A stretch of DNA of 64,000 bases, from positions 4,092,001 to 4,156,000 of the forward strand of contig CM066301.1 of the NCBI GenBank assembly GCA_033807695.1, given 5' to 3'. Both the position numbers and the translations under genes were made by a program. Positions within the stretch are counted from its first letter, which is position 1; every line of letters starts with the position of its first letter. Shown piece after piece: positions 41,243 to 52,777 of this stretch. The notes below the pieces were generated by a model. It saw nothing but the letters and a program-made list of their open reading frames with translations. It did no database searches and was not told the origin of the DNA. This DNA is from Daedaleopsis sinensis. Its lineage: Eukaryota; Basidiomycota; Agaricomycetes; Polyporales; Polyporaceae.

Positions 41243-42945
41243 CTACGAAAAATGAGGCCAGTAGTATCCCCAGGACGGGAGTATGAAGGCGTCCGGGGGC
41301 AAGAAAAATAACTGCCTGATACTGCCGACCACCGTAAGGAATATGCTGCATAGTACATACCAGCCGATCGCAAGAATGCTGAGCGGAGTCACAAGAATGT
41401 GAAACAAGTTGAAGAACCGTAGAACGACGAGAAGGAACATATATGTCATGCACAGAAACGTAATGGAGAGCGTCGCTACCCGCCATAACAACTGTTCCAT
41501 AACACTGGGGAAGGGGGCCGACCAGGCGAGGAGATGAGGCAGGCCATAGAGCACCATCGATCCGGCACATAGACCTACGTTGAAACGCACACCCCGAGTT
41601 CGCGGTATGGGCGCGTTACTGCCAATTAGGGACACCAACTTCTGCGAGGTAAAAGAAAAATCGCCTTCGAAAGAGAAGTTGTTTAGGGTCGCATTTGCTT
41701 GGAGGTATGGAGCTGATGTTTGGCCTAGATTGAACATGGAGAAAGCCTTGCTTGCCAATTCCCAGCGTAACTCTTCGGACCGCCGACACAACTGATCGTC
41801 ATGCGTACTGGACGCACTGTCGTCTTCCTCGATATACCACGGGAGACTGCCAGTGTGAAAGAGGAATCTAGTCTTCCAACTATTCCGCGTGCGGGTCCCA
41901 TCATCAGGCCGAAGACGCGCCCCCGGCGTCGAGACAGACGGGTCATAGTCAAGAAAATGGGTTTCGGATCGCCCCACGAATCGTATACTAAGGAGGAGTG
42001 TCCTACAGGGAGGGGATGCAATCGACATCCATGCGCCCAGGTCTTGTGCACAGGGACCTGCGATAACTGTTTGCCACTCGACATCCTGGGGTTTGTTCCA
42101 CCACATCAGATACGTGAGTATCGCACATAGCGCGTGCGCGAGGGTCGATATTTCAAGAAGGGAGAGTGACAGGCCTTGGGCGATGCGAATGGTGCAATTG
42201 GAGCAGAACCAGAGTACCTGGACAACCAAGAGTGCCTTCGTCAGAGCATCGGCTTTGCTCCTATCCAGGATGTCTTGGAGCGCAATGTCAGGGATGAGGT
42301 GGGGTGCATGTTCCATGATGAGTTCGACGCCTATTGGAGTCAAGACGCCATTGCCCTGCCAGGCAGGGAGGTAGTGAGTGCTTGCCAGTTCGGCGACGAC
42401 GGTAGGATCCTGGAGCACATAGCCTCCCATGGCGGCATAGAACCCGTGCGCGAGCGTGAATGGATACCGACGGGTTGTGTCAGCAGCTCCGCCGGAATCT
42501 GGATTGTGTGCCTGTAGCTCGATGTCACCAAGTGGTGGCTTGGTTGGCTATGGAGAAATCAAGTGAATATATTTCGAAGCGTAGCGGAAAGAGCACGTAC
42601 AGGTGGTAGTCCGATACACCAACTAAGGACCTGTGAAGCCCATGATGGAGTTGTGTGATCGGGCGGGAGGTTGAGGCTCGCCTGCGCGCATCGAGTGATG
42701 TAGTACGCCCAGCGTAGTTGCCTCCATGCGACATAGAGCAACATCTCCGGGGCCAACAAGCCGACTATCATCCACCATGTTTTCGTTAGATATCGACCCA
42801 TCCTCGACTGTCCCGTGAGAATGTCAACGTGGACGGCAGACCACACACATATAAGGAGGGTGCCGAGGCAGGACGTGACAATGGAAAGGGTGCCGCGATA
42901 GTCTGGGTCGTCTTTCCAGCGAACGTAAGCGGTGGGGTCGTCCAT
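41243..42945 (-). CDS. Multi-spanning membrane protein, agaricomycete-specific family
   Basis: Starts MDDPTAYVRWKDDPDYRGTL. The N-terminal block RGTLSIVTSCLGTLLICVWS (first helix, then AVHVDI) is a hallmark of a large agaricomycete family of unknown role. About seven hydrophobic helices can be counted: near the N-terminus, YLTKTWWMIVGLLAPEMLLY, LVVQVLWFCSNCTIRIA, LEISTLAHALCAILTYLMWW, FNVGLCAGSMVLYGLPHLLA, VATLSITFLCMTYMFLLVV and LSILAIGWYVLCSIFLTVV. Between helices 4 and 5 is a soluble loop of about 150 residues. It ends FILPSWGYYWPHFS. One intron lies near 42545-42600. A TTTATAA-like box sits about 90-100 bp upstream. Function unknown. Confidence 0.75.
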
Positions 42946-43705
42946 GGTGAATGGGAGATTGGGATGGGTGAGCTTGTGGGGGGTGTCCGTCAGTAGTTAT
43001 AGTAGCACAGCACAAAGCCGTGAACAAGCCTGGAGAGTTATAAATAGTTGAATCCAAACAACGGACAGCCTAGCATTGCAGAAGATACTCGTAATCAAAG
43101 AAAAGAGGACTGACGAACCAACGTTGCGCGGGCGCCATTGATCAAACGTCCACGGTCATCGGATGCCGAACCGTATATATATATTGAGAACCTACGGCGA
43201 TGCATTGCAAGTCCTCAGGGCAGTGCACACGTGTCTGGTGTGAACTGGATCGTGTGCCTTGAGATGGATAATAATACGGTACTGACAGACCTGCGTATTC
43301 GATGTCAATGACGGCTGCACTAACATGGTGAACGACATACCTGCAGACGGCCGTGCTGTACGTGTTAACAACTTGTCAGTCCCTCAATTTTCGAAACACG
43401 ATAGGTATCCAACAGAAGGCACTCACGTAGAAAGACCTCTCGTCGTCTCGAACAACGTAGAGGAGGTTCAGGCGCGGCACATCCAACCCGCGACGAAAGC
43501 GGAAGAGTATACTTATACGGTGCGATAGCGATGAAAAATTCAGTATGTACTATAGTCTATGCATCCCGGGTTCGTGGGCCCCTCCGACGTCTCACACCCA
43601 GGCATCCGACGGGACCATGCATACGCACCGAGTCAACAATCAATGCCATACGTACGTACCGTGTGCACACCGTCCTCCCACCTGAGCGAGAACAGGGCCC
43701 ACGAC
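42946..43705. other. Intergenic region between membrane-protein gene and VPS54
   Basis: Contains the presumed promoter of the membrane-protein gene (TTTATAA on the minus strand near 43035) and a (TA)n run at about 43174-43184. No gene is supported. Confidence 0.45.
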
Positions 43706-46700
43706 CTACGACGCGCCATCCGCGAGTGGGTGCGCCAAAGGCGTGGATGGGGGCATGTCCGAGTCCTCCACCGTCACATGCACAACTACCCCGTTCCCGT
43801 TCCCGTTCCCGTTCAGATGAGGTCCAGACGGCCCCTCCGCCTTCGGCGGCGTCAGCGGCGGCGGGCCGTCCACGCCATCCACGCCATCCGCCTCGGCGGG
43901 CTCCTCGACGAGCGACTGCTCCGTGATGGGGACCGGGACCGGGGAATTCGGAGCAGGAGCAGGAGCAGCCACGGGCACGGGCGCGTCGTCCGCCATCGGG
44001 TCCACCTGCGGGGTGCCTACGGGGGAAGGCGACAGCCCCGGAGACGGCGACGCGAAGGGCGGGGGTAGCGCCTTCTCGACGTTCGGCGGCGGAGCAGGGG
44101 CTGGGACCGGGACCGACGCGGTGCGGCCGTTGAGTGTTCCAGCGCGCGCGAGCATGCCTCGGAAGCGGCCTGTGGCGGGCGCTGACGCAGAGACTGGTTG
44201 TGGGGCGGACAGTGGTAGCGGATGAGCCTGAGGAGGAGGCTGGGAGACGGCGATGCGCTTCTCGGACACGATAGTCTCAAGCATGGCTGTTGGAGCGGTG
44301 ACATTCTTCAGCCCTGTGAGCTTCTCTTGGAGGTAGCGCGCGTCTGCGAGGAGCCTGGATGTTAACAGAACGTGAGCATAGGCTGTAATCTGTGTGAGTG
44401 ACTATGTACCTCTCTTTTGCCTCCAAAGATGGGAGCTCGATCCTCGTGTACTCCTCGGATAGCCGATGGTTGATAGCAGCGAAGACTTGCGTCATCACGT
44501 ACTGGCGGGATGATACTTGTCAGTTTGGCCTGTTTAGCTGTTTAAAGGAGAGTCGGCACACCTCGACTACCGACGCAGGGAGATAGCGCGAGAGGACTTT
44601 GTGCAACGTCACGGTCTCCCTCACTAAGACCTCCATGTACTCGTTGACCCCGTCACCCTCCTTAGGCACGTCCCATCTCACAACCTGTGGACTCAGTCAT
44701 TAGCAAAGCACCAATGATACATATCGCGCAGTGACTTGCCTGAAGCGTCCGGATGTGCGCGGTGAGCCGGTCGCCCATAATCGCGATCAACTTCGCGTGG
44801 ATCTCGTTCTGGTGCTCCTGATAATCCTACCCGTCCGCACACACACATGCGCGCGGTAAGCAACACACTGGGCGAAATAGAAGGGCGCGCACGCACCCGT
44901 TTGAGCTTGTCGAACTCGATGAGCATCACCGCTTGCTTCTGGCTCAGATGTCTCCGGAACGTCTCCCGGATGTACGGGACGAGCGAAATCATGATCGCGA
45001 GTGACTGCGACGCAAGAGCTGGCCACCGCATCCCCCGACAAGTCAACACCCTCATTGTGCATTCGAAACGACAGCAACGTACCAAGGTGCTTCGCGGTGA
45101 TGTTCTTCAGCCCCGCGGAGCGCATCGCGCCCGCACCTAGCACGACCTGACACGTCCGCGAGTTGAACGCCTTGAGGAGCTCGATTATACGGCTCATCGT
45201 GTCCGTCGTCAGCAGTGGCACGTTCACGATCACCCGCAGGTAATCCATCAGCAACACAAGCACGTCAAGCGTCGCTTGAACCGCGAAGTACGCGCGGTCC
45301 TCGACTCGCAGATGCTTCGTTGGCGCATTCGTCGAGCGGCGGCGTGGGGCGCGCCCGGGGGACGGGGGCGCGAGGTTCGGCGAGGGAAGTGGCGAGGAGG
45401 GGCGCGGTTGGCCGTTGACCGCTAGTGTGGGGGAGGCGGGCGAGGGTGAGGTCGGAAGCACAGGCGAGAGGGTGTCCGCGGGTGCGCGGTTGAGCGACAA
45501 TTCGGGTGGATCTGAGATGGACGCGTCGACGATGACATCGACTGCGCGCTGCACGGAAGGCGCGACCTCGGAAGCGTTCCACTGCTCGTCCTCGACCAGT
45601 TTCGCAGACTGGTTGAGCTGCCCTTGATGGAATTGTTGCAGGAAACTCTTCGCCTGCAAATCCGATTAGCCCGCTACGTGCAAGGTAATTTTGACTAGCT
45701 TACTTGGCTGACGATCGTGCCACGAAGACCTACGATCATCCGTCTGCAGATGGTCTCGGATTTAACGACGAAGTCCCATGACTCGTTGAACAGCTCGCAG
45801 AAGCTCGGCAAGTCAAGGGCGATGTTCTGCTCAGCGCGGATGCTGATAACCGTCGATGCACGCGCGTTAGCCAGCTCCGCAGCGGAAGACAGAATGTCGG
45901 ACAGTTCCTCTTGCAATGCGGTGGCGTCGACTGTGCCGCTGCCAAGTCGACTGTCAGCGCGCAAATCCGACGGGCTGCGAGAACGGTGCTCACTGGACAC
46001 TCTGGACAACCTCCAGGATAATCCCACCTTGTCGATGCAGCCCTTCGATGCAGTTGAGCAAGCTCCTGTACATATTCCGGGCAAGAGTCAAGAAAGCGGG
46101 ATGTGGGACAGCTCGCAGCCCGGATACGGCGTTCTCATCGTCCTCGCTCGTCTCCAATGCGGGTATTCGCTTGGATAGTCTGTTAGTACCCGCAAACAAG
46201 ACACTCGTGTTCCACGACCTACTCGCTTGACCGTGTTCCGTACTTCGCTCATGACAGCTTCTCGCCATGCCAGTGTTGCTTCTAGGATGCCTCCCGTGCG
46301 AGCCAGAGAATGGAGCAGTGGTCGGAGACGGTCGCGCAAAGACACATCGAAGTCATGCCGCCTCGTCTCCGACCACGCCTCCGGACTCGAATCAATTCGT
46401 TCTACGAGGTCATGGCTCATCACGTTAACGAACTCGGACGTGAGCGAGGTAGTGATCTCCATGGTCAGTGTCCGTAGGTGTTCCGGAAGCGCAGCGAATG
46501 CTCTCAGCGACGACAAAGGAATTGAGGGCGCGGGTGGAGGTGGTGGCGGAGGTGGTGTGGCGGGCGGTGATTCCATGACGGTGGGCAGTATGGACGGCGA
46601 CGACCTGCCGTTCTTTGCGGGCGTAGGTGGCGGGCGGGCAGACTGCCCCTTCTCGTCGAGATGCCAGAGGCGGTTCAACTCCTCGATCATGTTCAACGCC

Positions 46701-47770
46701 TCGCCCCACTGCCCAGCTCCCACCAAGCTCTTCGCGACCCCGGTCATCTCCATGACACCTCCCACGAACCGCACACCGTCCTTGACAGCACCCAGATTCC
46801 GCATCTTCCCCTCCTTGCGAACGATCTCGAGCCCGCGCTTCGCTCCCTTCTCGTCCACGTCGCTGAGCAGCCCTCGCAGGTGGGAAATCCGGTCCAGGCA
46901 CTGCTCCGACTCGGTCTGGAGGTCCTGCAGGTTCGCGAGAGCAGCAAAGAACGAGGTGGAGCGCACAGATATTTCGCGGATGAGATGCTGTTCAATCGTG
47001 TCGGCATAGTGCGAGAGTTTCTCTAGTAACGGCAGCGAGTGGGACAAAGAGGATGGATCGGTGTAGTCCTCTTCGCCTTCGCGCTGTTCTGTGACCGCGG
47101 CAAAGGTACGCGGGTCCCCAAGGTTGAAGTCGCGCCCGAAGAAGACTGGAGGCACAGTCTCAAGGGGCGGGAGCGCTCTTCCTGGAGGCTGTCTCGGCGT
47201 TCGTGGTGTCCGGGGCGTCGGCGGCACCTCGATGCTGAGTGACGCAGACGACGGTGTAGGGTCGTCAATCTGCGCTTGGCCGTCTCGTCCCTGCTCTGCG
47301 TTATGCAGGAAACGCTCCCATTCCGGAGTGATTGCGCGGAGGTAGGTGTCAAAGTCTTTTCGACGCACGCGGGGTAGGTCGGCGGGTGGGACAGAGGGGA
47401 GGGAGGAGTGAGCCTTGGGCGGGGCAGACTTCTTGTGGGGGTTGTTGACCACGTTAGAAATCGCTAGAGCCAGCGTAACTATTACAGCCATGGGGAAAGA
47501 GAATGTATGCGCACCATTGAACCCATGTCTCGAGCTACTCCATTCTGGTGGAAGAGCTCCCAACGCGAGGGATGTCAAGGAGGCATTGTTGTAGACATCA
47601 TAGGGTGCACCACCAAGAAAGTCTGCACGGCCTTCAGTTGTCTCTGAGACGCTGCCAGGACCAGGCCGCCTAGCATCCCAGTTGAATCGGTACGAGCGAG
47701 AGGCATTGAAGGAGGGCAGGTCACCGACGGGCGAAGCGGGACGCGAAGGAGTTGACGCGTAGTCGGACAT
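43706..47770 (-). CDS. VPS54: VPS54, GARP tethering complex subunit
   Basis: Subunit of the GARP complex that tethers endosome-derived vesicles at the trans-Golgi. It starts MSDYASTPSRPASPVGDLPS (47770; an upstream open frame to 47932 has no ATG). The VPS54 N-domain shows ETVPPVFFGRDFNLGDPRTF and a coiled-coil portion NLQDLQTESEQCLDRISHLR, then GAVKDGVRFVGGVMEMTGVA. The middle has NMYRSLLNCIEGLHRQGGII and SFCELFNESWDFVVKSETIC. The C-terminal VPS54 domain reads AGLKNITAKHLALASQSLAI, LVPYIRETFRRHLSQKQAVM and NEIHAKLIAIMGDRLTAHIR. After LKNVTAPTAMLE comes a long Pro/Ala/Val-rich low-complexity tail with a GNGNGNGN hexamer-repeat tract (about 43793-43820). About nine introns. A divergent gene starts 263 bp away. 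Confidence 0.88.
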
Positions 47771-48033
47771 GTGGTAATCCAGTACAGCCAGTATCAGGTC
47801 ATCCACAAAGCGGCATTGAGTATAGAAACGTGGAGAGCGAGACGACGACGACGACGACGAGGAGGAGGGAGGAGGGAGGAGGGATTGGGACGAGTCCGAC
47901 TCGGAGACGCCACCTATGAGCGCTTCCAACACGCGTTACGTAGCTTAATGATGTAGGCGCCCATGCTTGACTTCAAGCTTCAAGATCATAAACCCAATTG
48001 GTTACTTCATGATCATTACCAGAACTTAGTACC
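47771..48033. promoter_or_regulatory. Bidirectional promoter between VPS54 and metaxin-like gene
   Basis: 263 bp between divergent start codons. It includes a (CGA)n/GGAGGGA microsatellite (about 47838-47880) and a CTTGACTTCAAGCTTCAAG stretch near 47964. Confidence 0.5.
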
Positions 48034-49047
48034 ATGTCTCGTGCACTAGGCATCTCACTCCCGCCACCCCTCCGCCATTTCTTCTCTCTTTTTCCGCTCT
48101 ACGTGCATCCGGAAACATACACGACCGACAAGGCTCAGCCGGTTACCACCCCCACCCTTTGGATACACGTCCCCTGGAGCCCGGATACGGATGTGCTGAG
48201 CAGCGACGTCGAGTGTCTCAAATGGCAAGCGTATCTCGCACTTCGCGGTCTCACCGACATCGTCATCCGCTGGGACATTGCTGTTGACGGTGCTCTCGAT
48301 GCTCGTCTCCCAAACCTGCACGTTCCGCTCAAGACGTTACCGGACGCGTCCGAGAGAGTCAAGGCGGAGGAGGACGGCGCAGGCGAGCTTCTACCCGCAC
48401 ACCTCATCCCCGAGTGGGTAGACGGACAGGTCGGGGCTCTCGACGAACTGGAGGGATATGTGGATGCCGCAGCGCGAGACGAGAGCCGTGCGTGGGTCGC
48501 GCTCCTCGAGGGGAACGTTCATGCTGCTTTGGTGCGCCCGACCCTCCGAATGATCCTCTGGCTGCTCACACAGAAGAATCTCGCTAGGTCTTGGCTCAGA
48601 CATCTTCTGTCTCTTTCATCACCCGTCTCTCGCCATACCAGCACAAATCTCCTCAATTGGACGCTGTACTGCCCCACCCGCCCGCACCGCTCTTCGGCAT
48701 CAGCTCGCTATTCCCTCCTTATGGAACGCACGTCGACACGGAGGCTATCGAGCATCAATACCGAGACGCCATTGCGTCTTTGTCAGAACGGCTCGGGACA
48801 GACAAGTGGTTCCTTGGCTCCTCGTGAGTGTTCTCTTTCCCGTTGTGCGGGGATGTTCTAACCCGTACACAGAGCACCGACGGCTCTAGATGCGCTAGTG
48901 TTTGCATACCTCCATTGTGTTCTCCAATCGAAGGACCACACGCTCCGCTTCGAGGTCACTCGGCGTGTAAATCTCGTGGCTTGGGAACGACGCGTTCAGA
49001 GTCAAGTCCGGGGTGCTTTCCGGATGACCCATACTGTTCCATCCTAG
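48034..49047 (+). CDS. Metaxin/SAM37-like mitochondrial outer-membrane import protein
   Basis: Accessory subunit of the sorting and assembly machinery that inserts beta-barrel proteins. The GST-like metaxin N-domain contains TPTLWIHVPWSPDTDVLSSD, then VECLKWQAYLALRGL. A middle part carries AWVALLEGNVHAAL. A 56-nt intron at 48532-48587 (GTGCGC...CTCGCTAG) joins it in frame to VLAQTSSVSFITRL and SEAL-type blocks APLFGISSLFPPYGTHVDTE and SLSERLGTDKWFLGS. A second intron (about 48824-48873) leads to PTALDALVFAYLHCVL and EVTRRVNLVAWERRV. The stop is TAG at 49045. Without the first intron the gene would seem frameshifted. No C-terminal membrane anchor is seen. Confidence 0.82.
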
Positions 49048-49978
49048 CTCGATACCCGTATGACCAATGAACGAGGCTCAGGTATGTCTGTCAAGATACC
49101 TCTCACTGGCACTTTCATCATGTCCCTCTCTTCCTAGGATGTCTCTGTGTCGGTAGAGATGACGAGAGGTCGCTCCTTCGTAAGCTCCCTCTGTCCGATC
49201 TTTACAGCGTTCCATGATTGACCAGTTTTGCTTGCAAGTCATACGATGTATAGAGCCGGGAACTTGGCGATCGAGTTAAGAAATTTCATGAGGCTTCCTC
49301 TTTCGATGGAGTAAGCTGGATCCCGCACACCTTAGCGCACTCATCTGTGTGACGCCGTGTACTGCGCCAAATGAGCACGTCCCTGCTGTGTCGCGTTGTG
49401 GCATGGTCTTATCTACGCAGGGAATCCGATGGATGCTGACGCACTGATGCCTTATGAGTTTATGTTTGGTAGATTCGAGTACAAGGCTTATGGAAAGCGA
49501 AGGGACTGGATCTGGACCTCGTTGCGTACGGCGACTTTTGCAAATTTGCTCAGTACGTACCACGATTTCCTCATAGGTCAAGCCTAGTCTAACGCTATAT
49601 TCATGATCTGCGCTCGTCCCGTTACTTCGCAAGATGTGTGTGATCGATATGTGCAGTCTAGATGAGCATGGTCTGAGCATGGTTCCAGTGAAGCTCGACA
49701 CGCGTGCACCTCGCGATTTATATCGTTGCAGGTCATTGGTAGGCTTGTCGACACATGGTGGACATTAGCAGGCGGTAGGTCGATCACAACGTCTACACGT
49801 GCGTTTCAGGTTAGAGCGTGGTTTCCGTAGGTGCTGCACTGAAAAGTCGTGCTGGACTAACAGCATCCGTATGCGTATAATAGATCGCTCGTGTACCTCA
49901 GGTCACCGGATTCCTGCACCAACTCAACTGTCTTTTTCTAGCTGGTCTGTCGACGTAACTTCTGTGTATCTAATAATC
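49048..49978. other. Gene-free spacer between metaxin-like gene and HET remnant
   Basis: No supported gene. A TATAAAG motif at 49979-49985 lies 37 bp before the HET-fragment ATG and may be its old TATA box. Confidence 0.4.
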
Positions 49979-50021
49979 TATAAAGGTTGCTGACAGGGTT
50001 CGTGACCTTTCACATGCACAG

Positions 50022-50778
50022 ATGCGGCTCCTTGATACTCGGACTGGCGAGTTCCGCTGGGTCAATGACCCTAGCGAGGTCCGCTATGCCATACTTTCCC
50101 ACGTTTGGTCCAGCAACGGCGAGCAGTTATATCAGGACATTCAGGAAATCAGGAAGAATCTCGCCCGACTTGTTCGCAATCATACCCAAGAACACACTAC
50201 ACCGAACCTGGTCGATACACTCATTCGTGATGATGCGAGATCACTCGCGAACGGTACCGCGGAGGATGGCTTCGATCCTACGCCGGACAGCCTGATGCTC
50301 AGAACACATCCTCGCTCCCCCACAACTACGACCACGTCGGGATGCAGACCTGCTGAACCGCCGATCTTGGTTCTCCACCAAGACGCTCGTAACAATCACC
50401 TCTTGTTCACGAGATTCCGGCGATATGTCTTCCTGGATCCTACGTCGCCGGCCGGACAAGGGACCATCGTACGGGTCAGGATAGACCCTTCCCCGTGCGT
50501 GTTCAGGTCGTACGACCATGATTTGACCTCGTACACTGTCGACGTGGACATAACATTGGACAGCGTGGACTTGCCGGTGAATGTGTAAATGCCATGTCTC
50601 GTTGCAAGAAGCAGCGATTGACTTGCCCACGCTTACGACCGGGCCCTCCCACCTCATCCTTCCTTCCAATCCCAACATATCATCCGTCCCCGCGGGCGCG
50701 TTGACAATCGCGCAGCCCGAGCGGCCTGACACTTGCATCATCAGTGAATGTGGACGTGTTGAACGTGAACGTGAATAG
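50022..50778 (+). pseudogene. Truncated HET-domain (heterokaryon incompatibility) gene
   Basis: The ATG at 50022 opens MRLLDTRTGEFRWVNDPSEV, then RYAILSHVWSSNGEQLYQDI, the start of a HET domain. The domain stops after about 60 residues. The frame jumps to a segment resembling the C-terminal part of agaricomycete HET proteins (LLFTRFRRYVFLDPTSPAGQ, TSYTVDVDITLDSVDLPVNV) and ends at TAA 50586. In another frame, overlapping from 50581, the protein would continue CKCHVSLQEAAIDLPTLTTG and SHLILPSNPNISSVPAGALT to a stop at about 50778. So the copy has an internal deletion (the middle of the HET domain and several hundred expected residues missing) plus a frameshift at about 50580. Confidence 0.7.
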
Positions 50779-51705
50779 ATGTGAACAGACGGTGCATGTG
50801 AACGCCGAGCTCCCCGACAGAGCTGATTCCAGATGCCAGATGGCCTTGATGCCGTCACGACTCGCGATTTTTAGCAGGCTGATCGGGTTGACGACTACAG
50901 AAGTCACTGGTCACCGGTCAGCAGCCAACCGGGCGACGACTGAACGGCCGCACCAATCACAGGCGCGACCGTGCGGCGCCCAGTTGCCACTCGCATGCGC
51001 GACGGTGGGCGTTTTGCCATTTGGTAGTAACCAGGAGTCCTCGGACCTCAGGCCTCAGCGCTCAGCAGGCACCACCGCCAGTGGACCTGGTTGCGGCGCC
51101 CACGCGGCGACGAGCCCCGGACGCACTCCGACGGCGACAGTCGACTCGGGATGCTCAAATGCGGAGGTTAATGCTTGTGGCGGATCGACACGGCGCATGG
51201 ACTGGGCATGATGATACATGATGCATGGACGTGGAGGTCCTGGCATGCTGTCATGTAGCACCAAGATGAGATTGTCCACAGTCGACATATACACCGCCAG
51301 GGGGCAAATGAGCGTCGACGCAACGTCGCATCTGCAGATGGTGATCAATGTCAAATCATGTTCTCCAGCAGCGCGGACAGACACAGCGACACACCGTGAT
51401 GAGGAGAAAGTGAATAGATAAAAATAGATAGTCGAGCCAATCCCTTGTATTGAGTGCTACCAGTTGCACAATCGTTGACAGTAGGTTACTGTGAAATGTC
51501 CGTGCCGCCGCGCGTCGCGCGGGGCGAAAGCTAACTACGAACAATGCGTTGCGTTGCCGTGCCGTAATTGTCCTGAACCCGAAAGAGATCGATCCGCAAG
51601 TCCGCCCGAGAGTGTGTAGTGTGTCCCAACCCCTTCCGTCCCCAGCCCGACTCGGCCAGCCCAATCTACCTGCGGGTGCAGGTGCGGCTAGGCTATGCGA
51701 GGAGC
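50779..51705. other. Spacer downstream of the HET remnant
   Basis: A plus-strand frame stays open to about 51211 but is Ser/Thr/Arg-rich with no domain; it may be further decay of the HET gene. The 3' UTR of the cupredoxin gene should lie just below 51706. Confidence 0.4.
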
Positions 51706-52555
51706 TTAGAGCAGGAGACCGAGCGAGAGACCGACGAGCGTCAGCAATGACGCGCCAGCACCGACACGGACTGCACCCGCGCCGTTGCCAGCACCGCCGG
51801 TCGTGGACGCGCTTGGCGAGGGAGCACCGGAGGTCGAGGCAGCAGCCGCGCCAGATACGCCAGCCGCGCCGGAGGCACCTGCTGCACCGGAGGCACCTGC
51901 CGCACCAGTAGACGGGGCGGCGCCGGCGGTGTTGGAACCGTTCGGTGCGGGAGCGCTCGAGGTACCGTTAGCGGCGTTGCCGTTGGGGGAACCGTTGACC
52001 GAGGTCGACGCCGCGGCGAGCGACTTGAAGGCGTCGATGGTCTTCTCCGCGGTGGGGTTCACAGCGAAGACCATGCCCGATTGGCAGTGCCTGTCAGAGA
52101 CGATCGACCGCAGTCAGCAAGGGTCGCGAGCAAGAGCAGCGGACGCAGGCGGGACGTACTTTGCCTGCCGGCAGTAGAACCAGAGAGGCGCGGAGGCGTT
52201 ATTGATCGTGATCTGCCAGACGGGGAACTCGGTCGCGCTGGGGTCGACAAACTGGTAGCCGGAGTCGACGCCGGTGACGAGGCCAGTCGCGTCGGTGATG
52301 TTGGAGCACGGTTGAGCGAAGGTAGACTGGGTGACGGTGTGGTTCTTGTCCAAGAACTGGAACTGGACCACATCACCGTTTTGGACGTTGGTGAGTCTAA
52401 GGAGGGGGTGAGGGGAAGAACGAAACAAGTAAAGCGATGAGAACGTACTGGTTGGGCGTGTAGGTCAGGGCACCACCTCCAACTTTGACGACGAAAGTCT
52501 CGGCGAAAGCGGCACCAACGGGCAGGAGAGCGGCGACAACAGTGGAGAAACGCAT
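51706..52555 (-). CDS. GPI-anchored extracellular cupredoxin (plastocyanin-like)
   Basis: Secreted blue-copper-type protein of the fungal surface. Signal peptide MRFSTVVAALLPVGAAFA, then ETFVVKVGGGALTYTPNQ. A 5' intron joins LTNVQNGDVVQFQFLDKNHT, and a second intron (about 52097-52159) joins WFYCRQAK to HCQSGMVFAVNP. The four typical copper ligands are therefore present: His in KNHTVTQS, Cys in YCRQAKHC, His in KHCQSG and Met in SGM. A Ser/Ala/Gly-rich stalk with repeated GASGAAGASG units follows, then a hydrophobic C-terminus VGAGASLLTLVGLSLGLLL consistent with a GPI signal. A TATA box (TATATAAA, minus strand) lies near 52778, with a likely 5' UTR intron at 52641-52693. Confidence 0.9.
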
Positions 52556-52777
52556 CTTGAACTTGATTCGGGGGAAGGAGAGCAACGAGCGGGCGTAAAG
52601 TTCAGGAATAGTTAGCGAAGACGAAGTAACCGACTCGAGACTGTTATAGATCGTCAGCGATAGGCAGCGCGAACAGGAGAAGGATGGACGTACCCTGCTC
52701 GTGATGTGCTGGCAGCAAAGAGGACTAGCTCGACAAAGAGGAAGGGGGGATGGAGCTCAATTGCCGGATGGGCAGGT

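Noticed and set aside
48588..48830. Apparent frameshift in the metaxin-like gene
   Set aside because: A 56-nt GT-AG intron at 48532-48587 restores the frame and gives the expected VHAALVLAQ junction, so the gene is intact.
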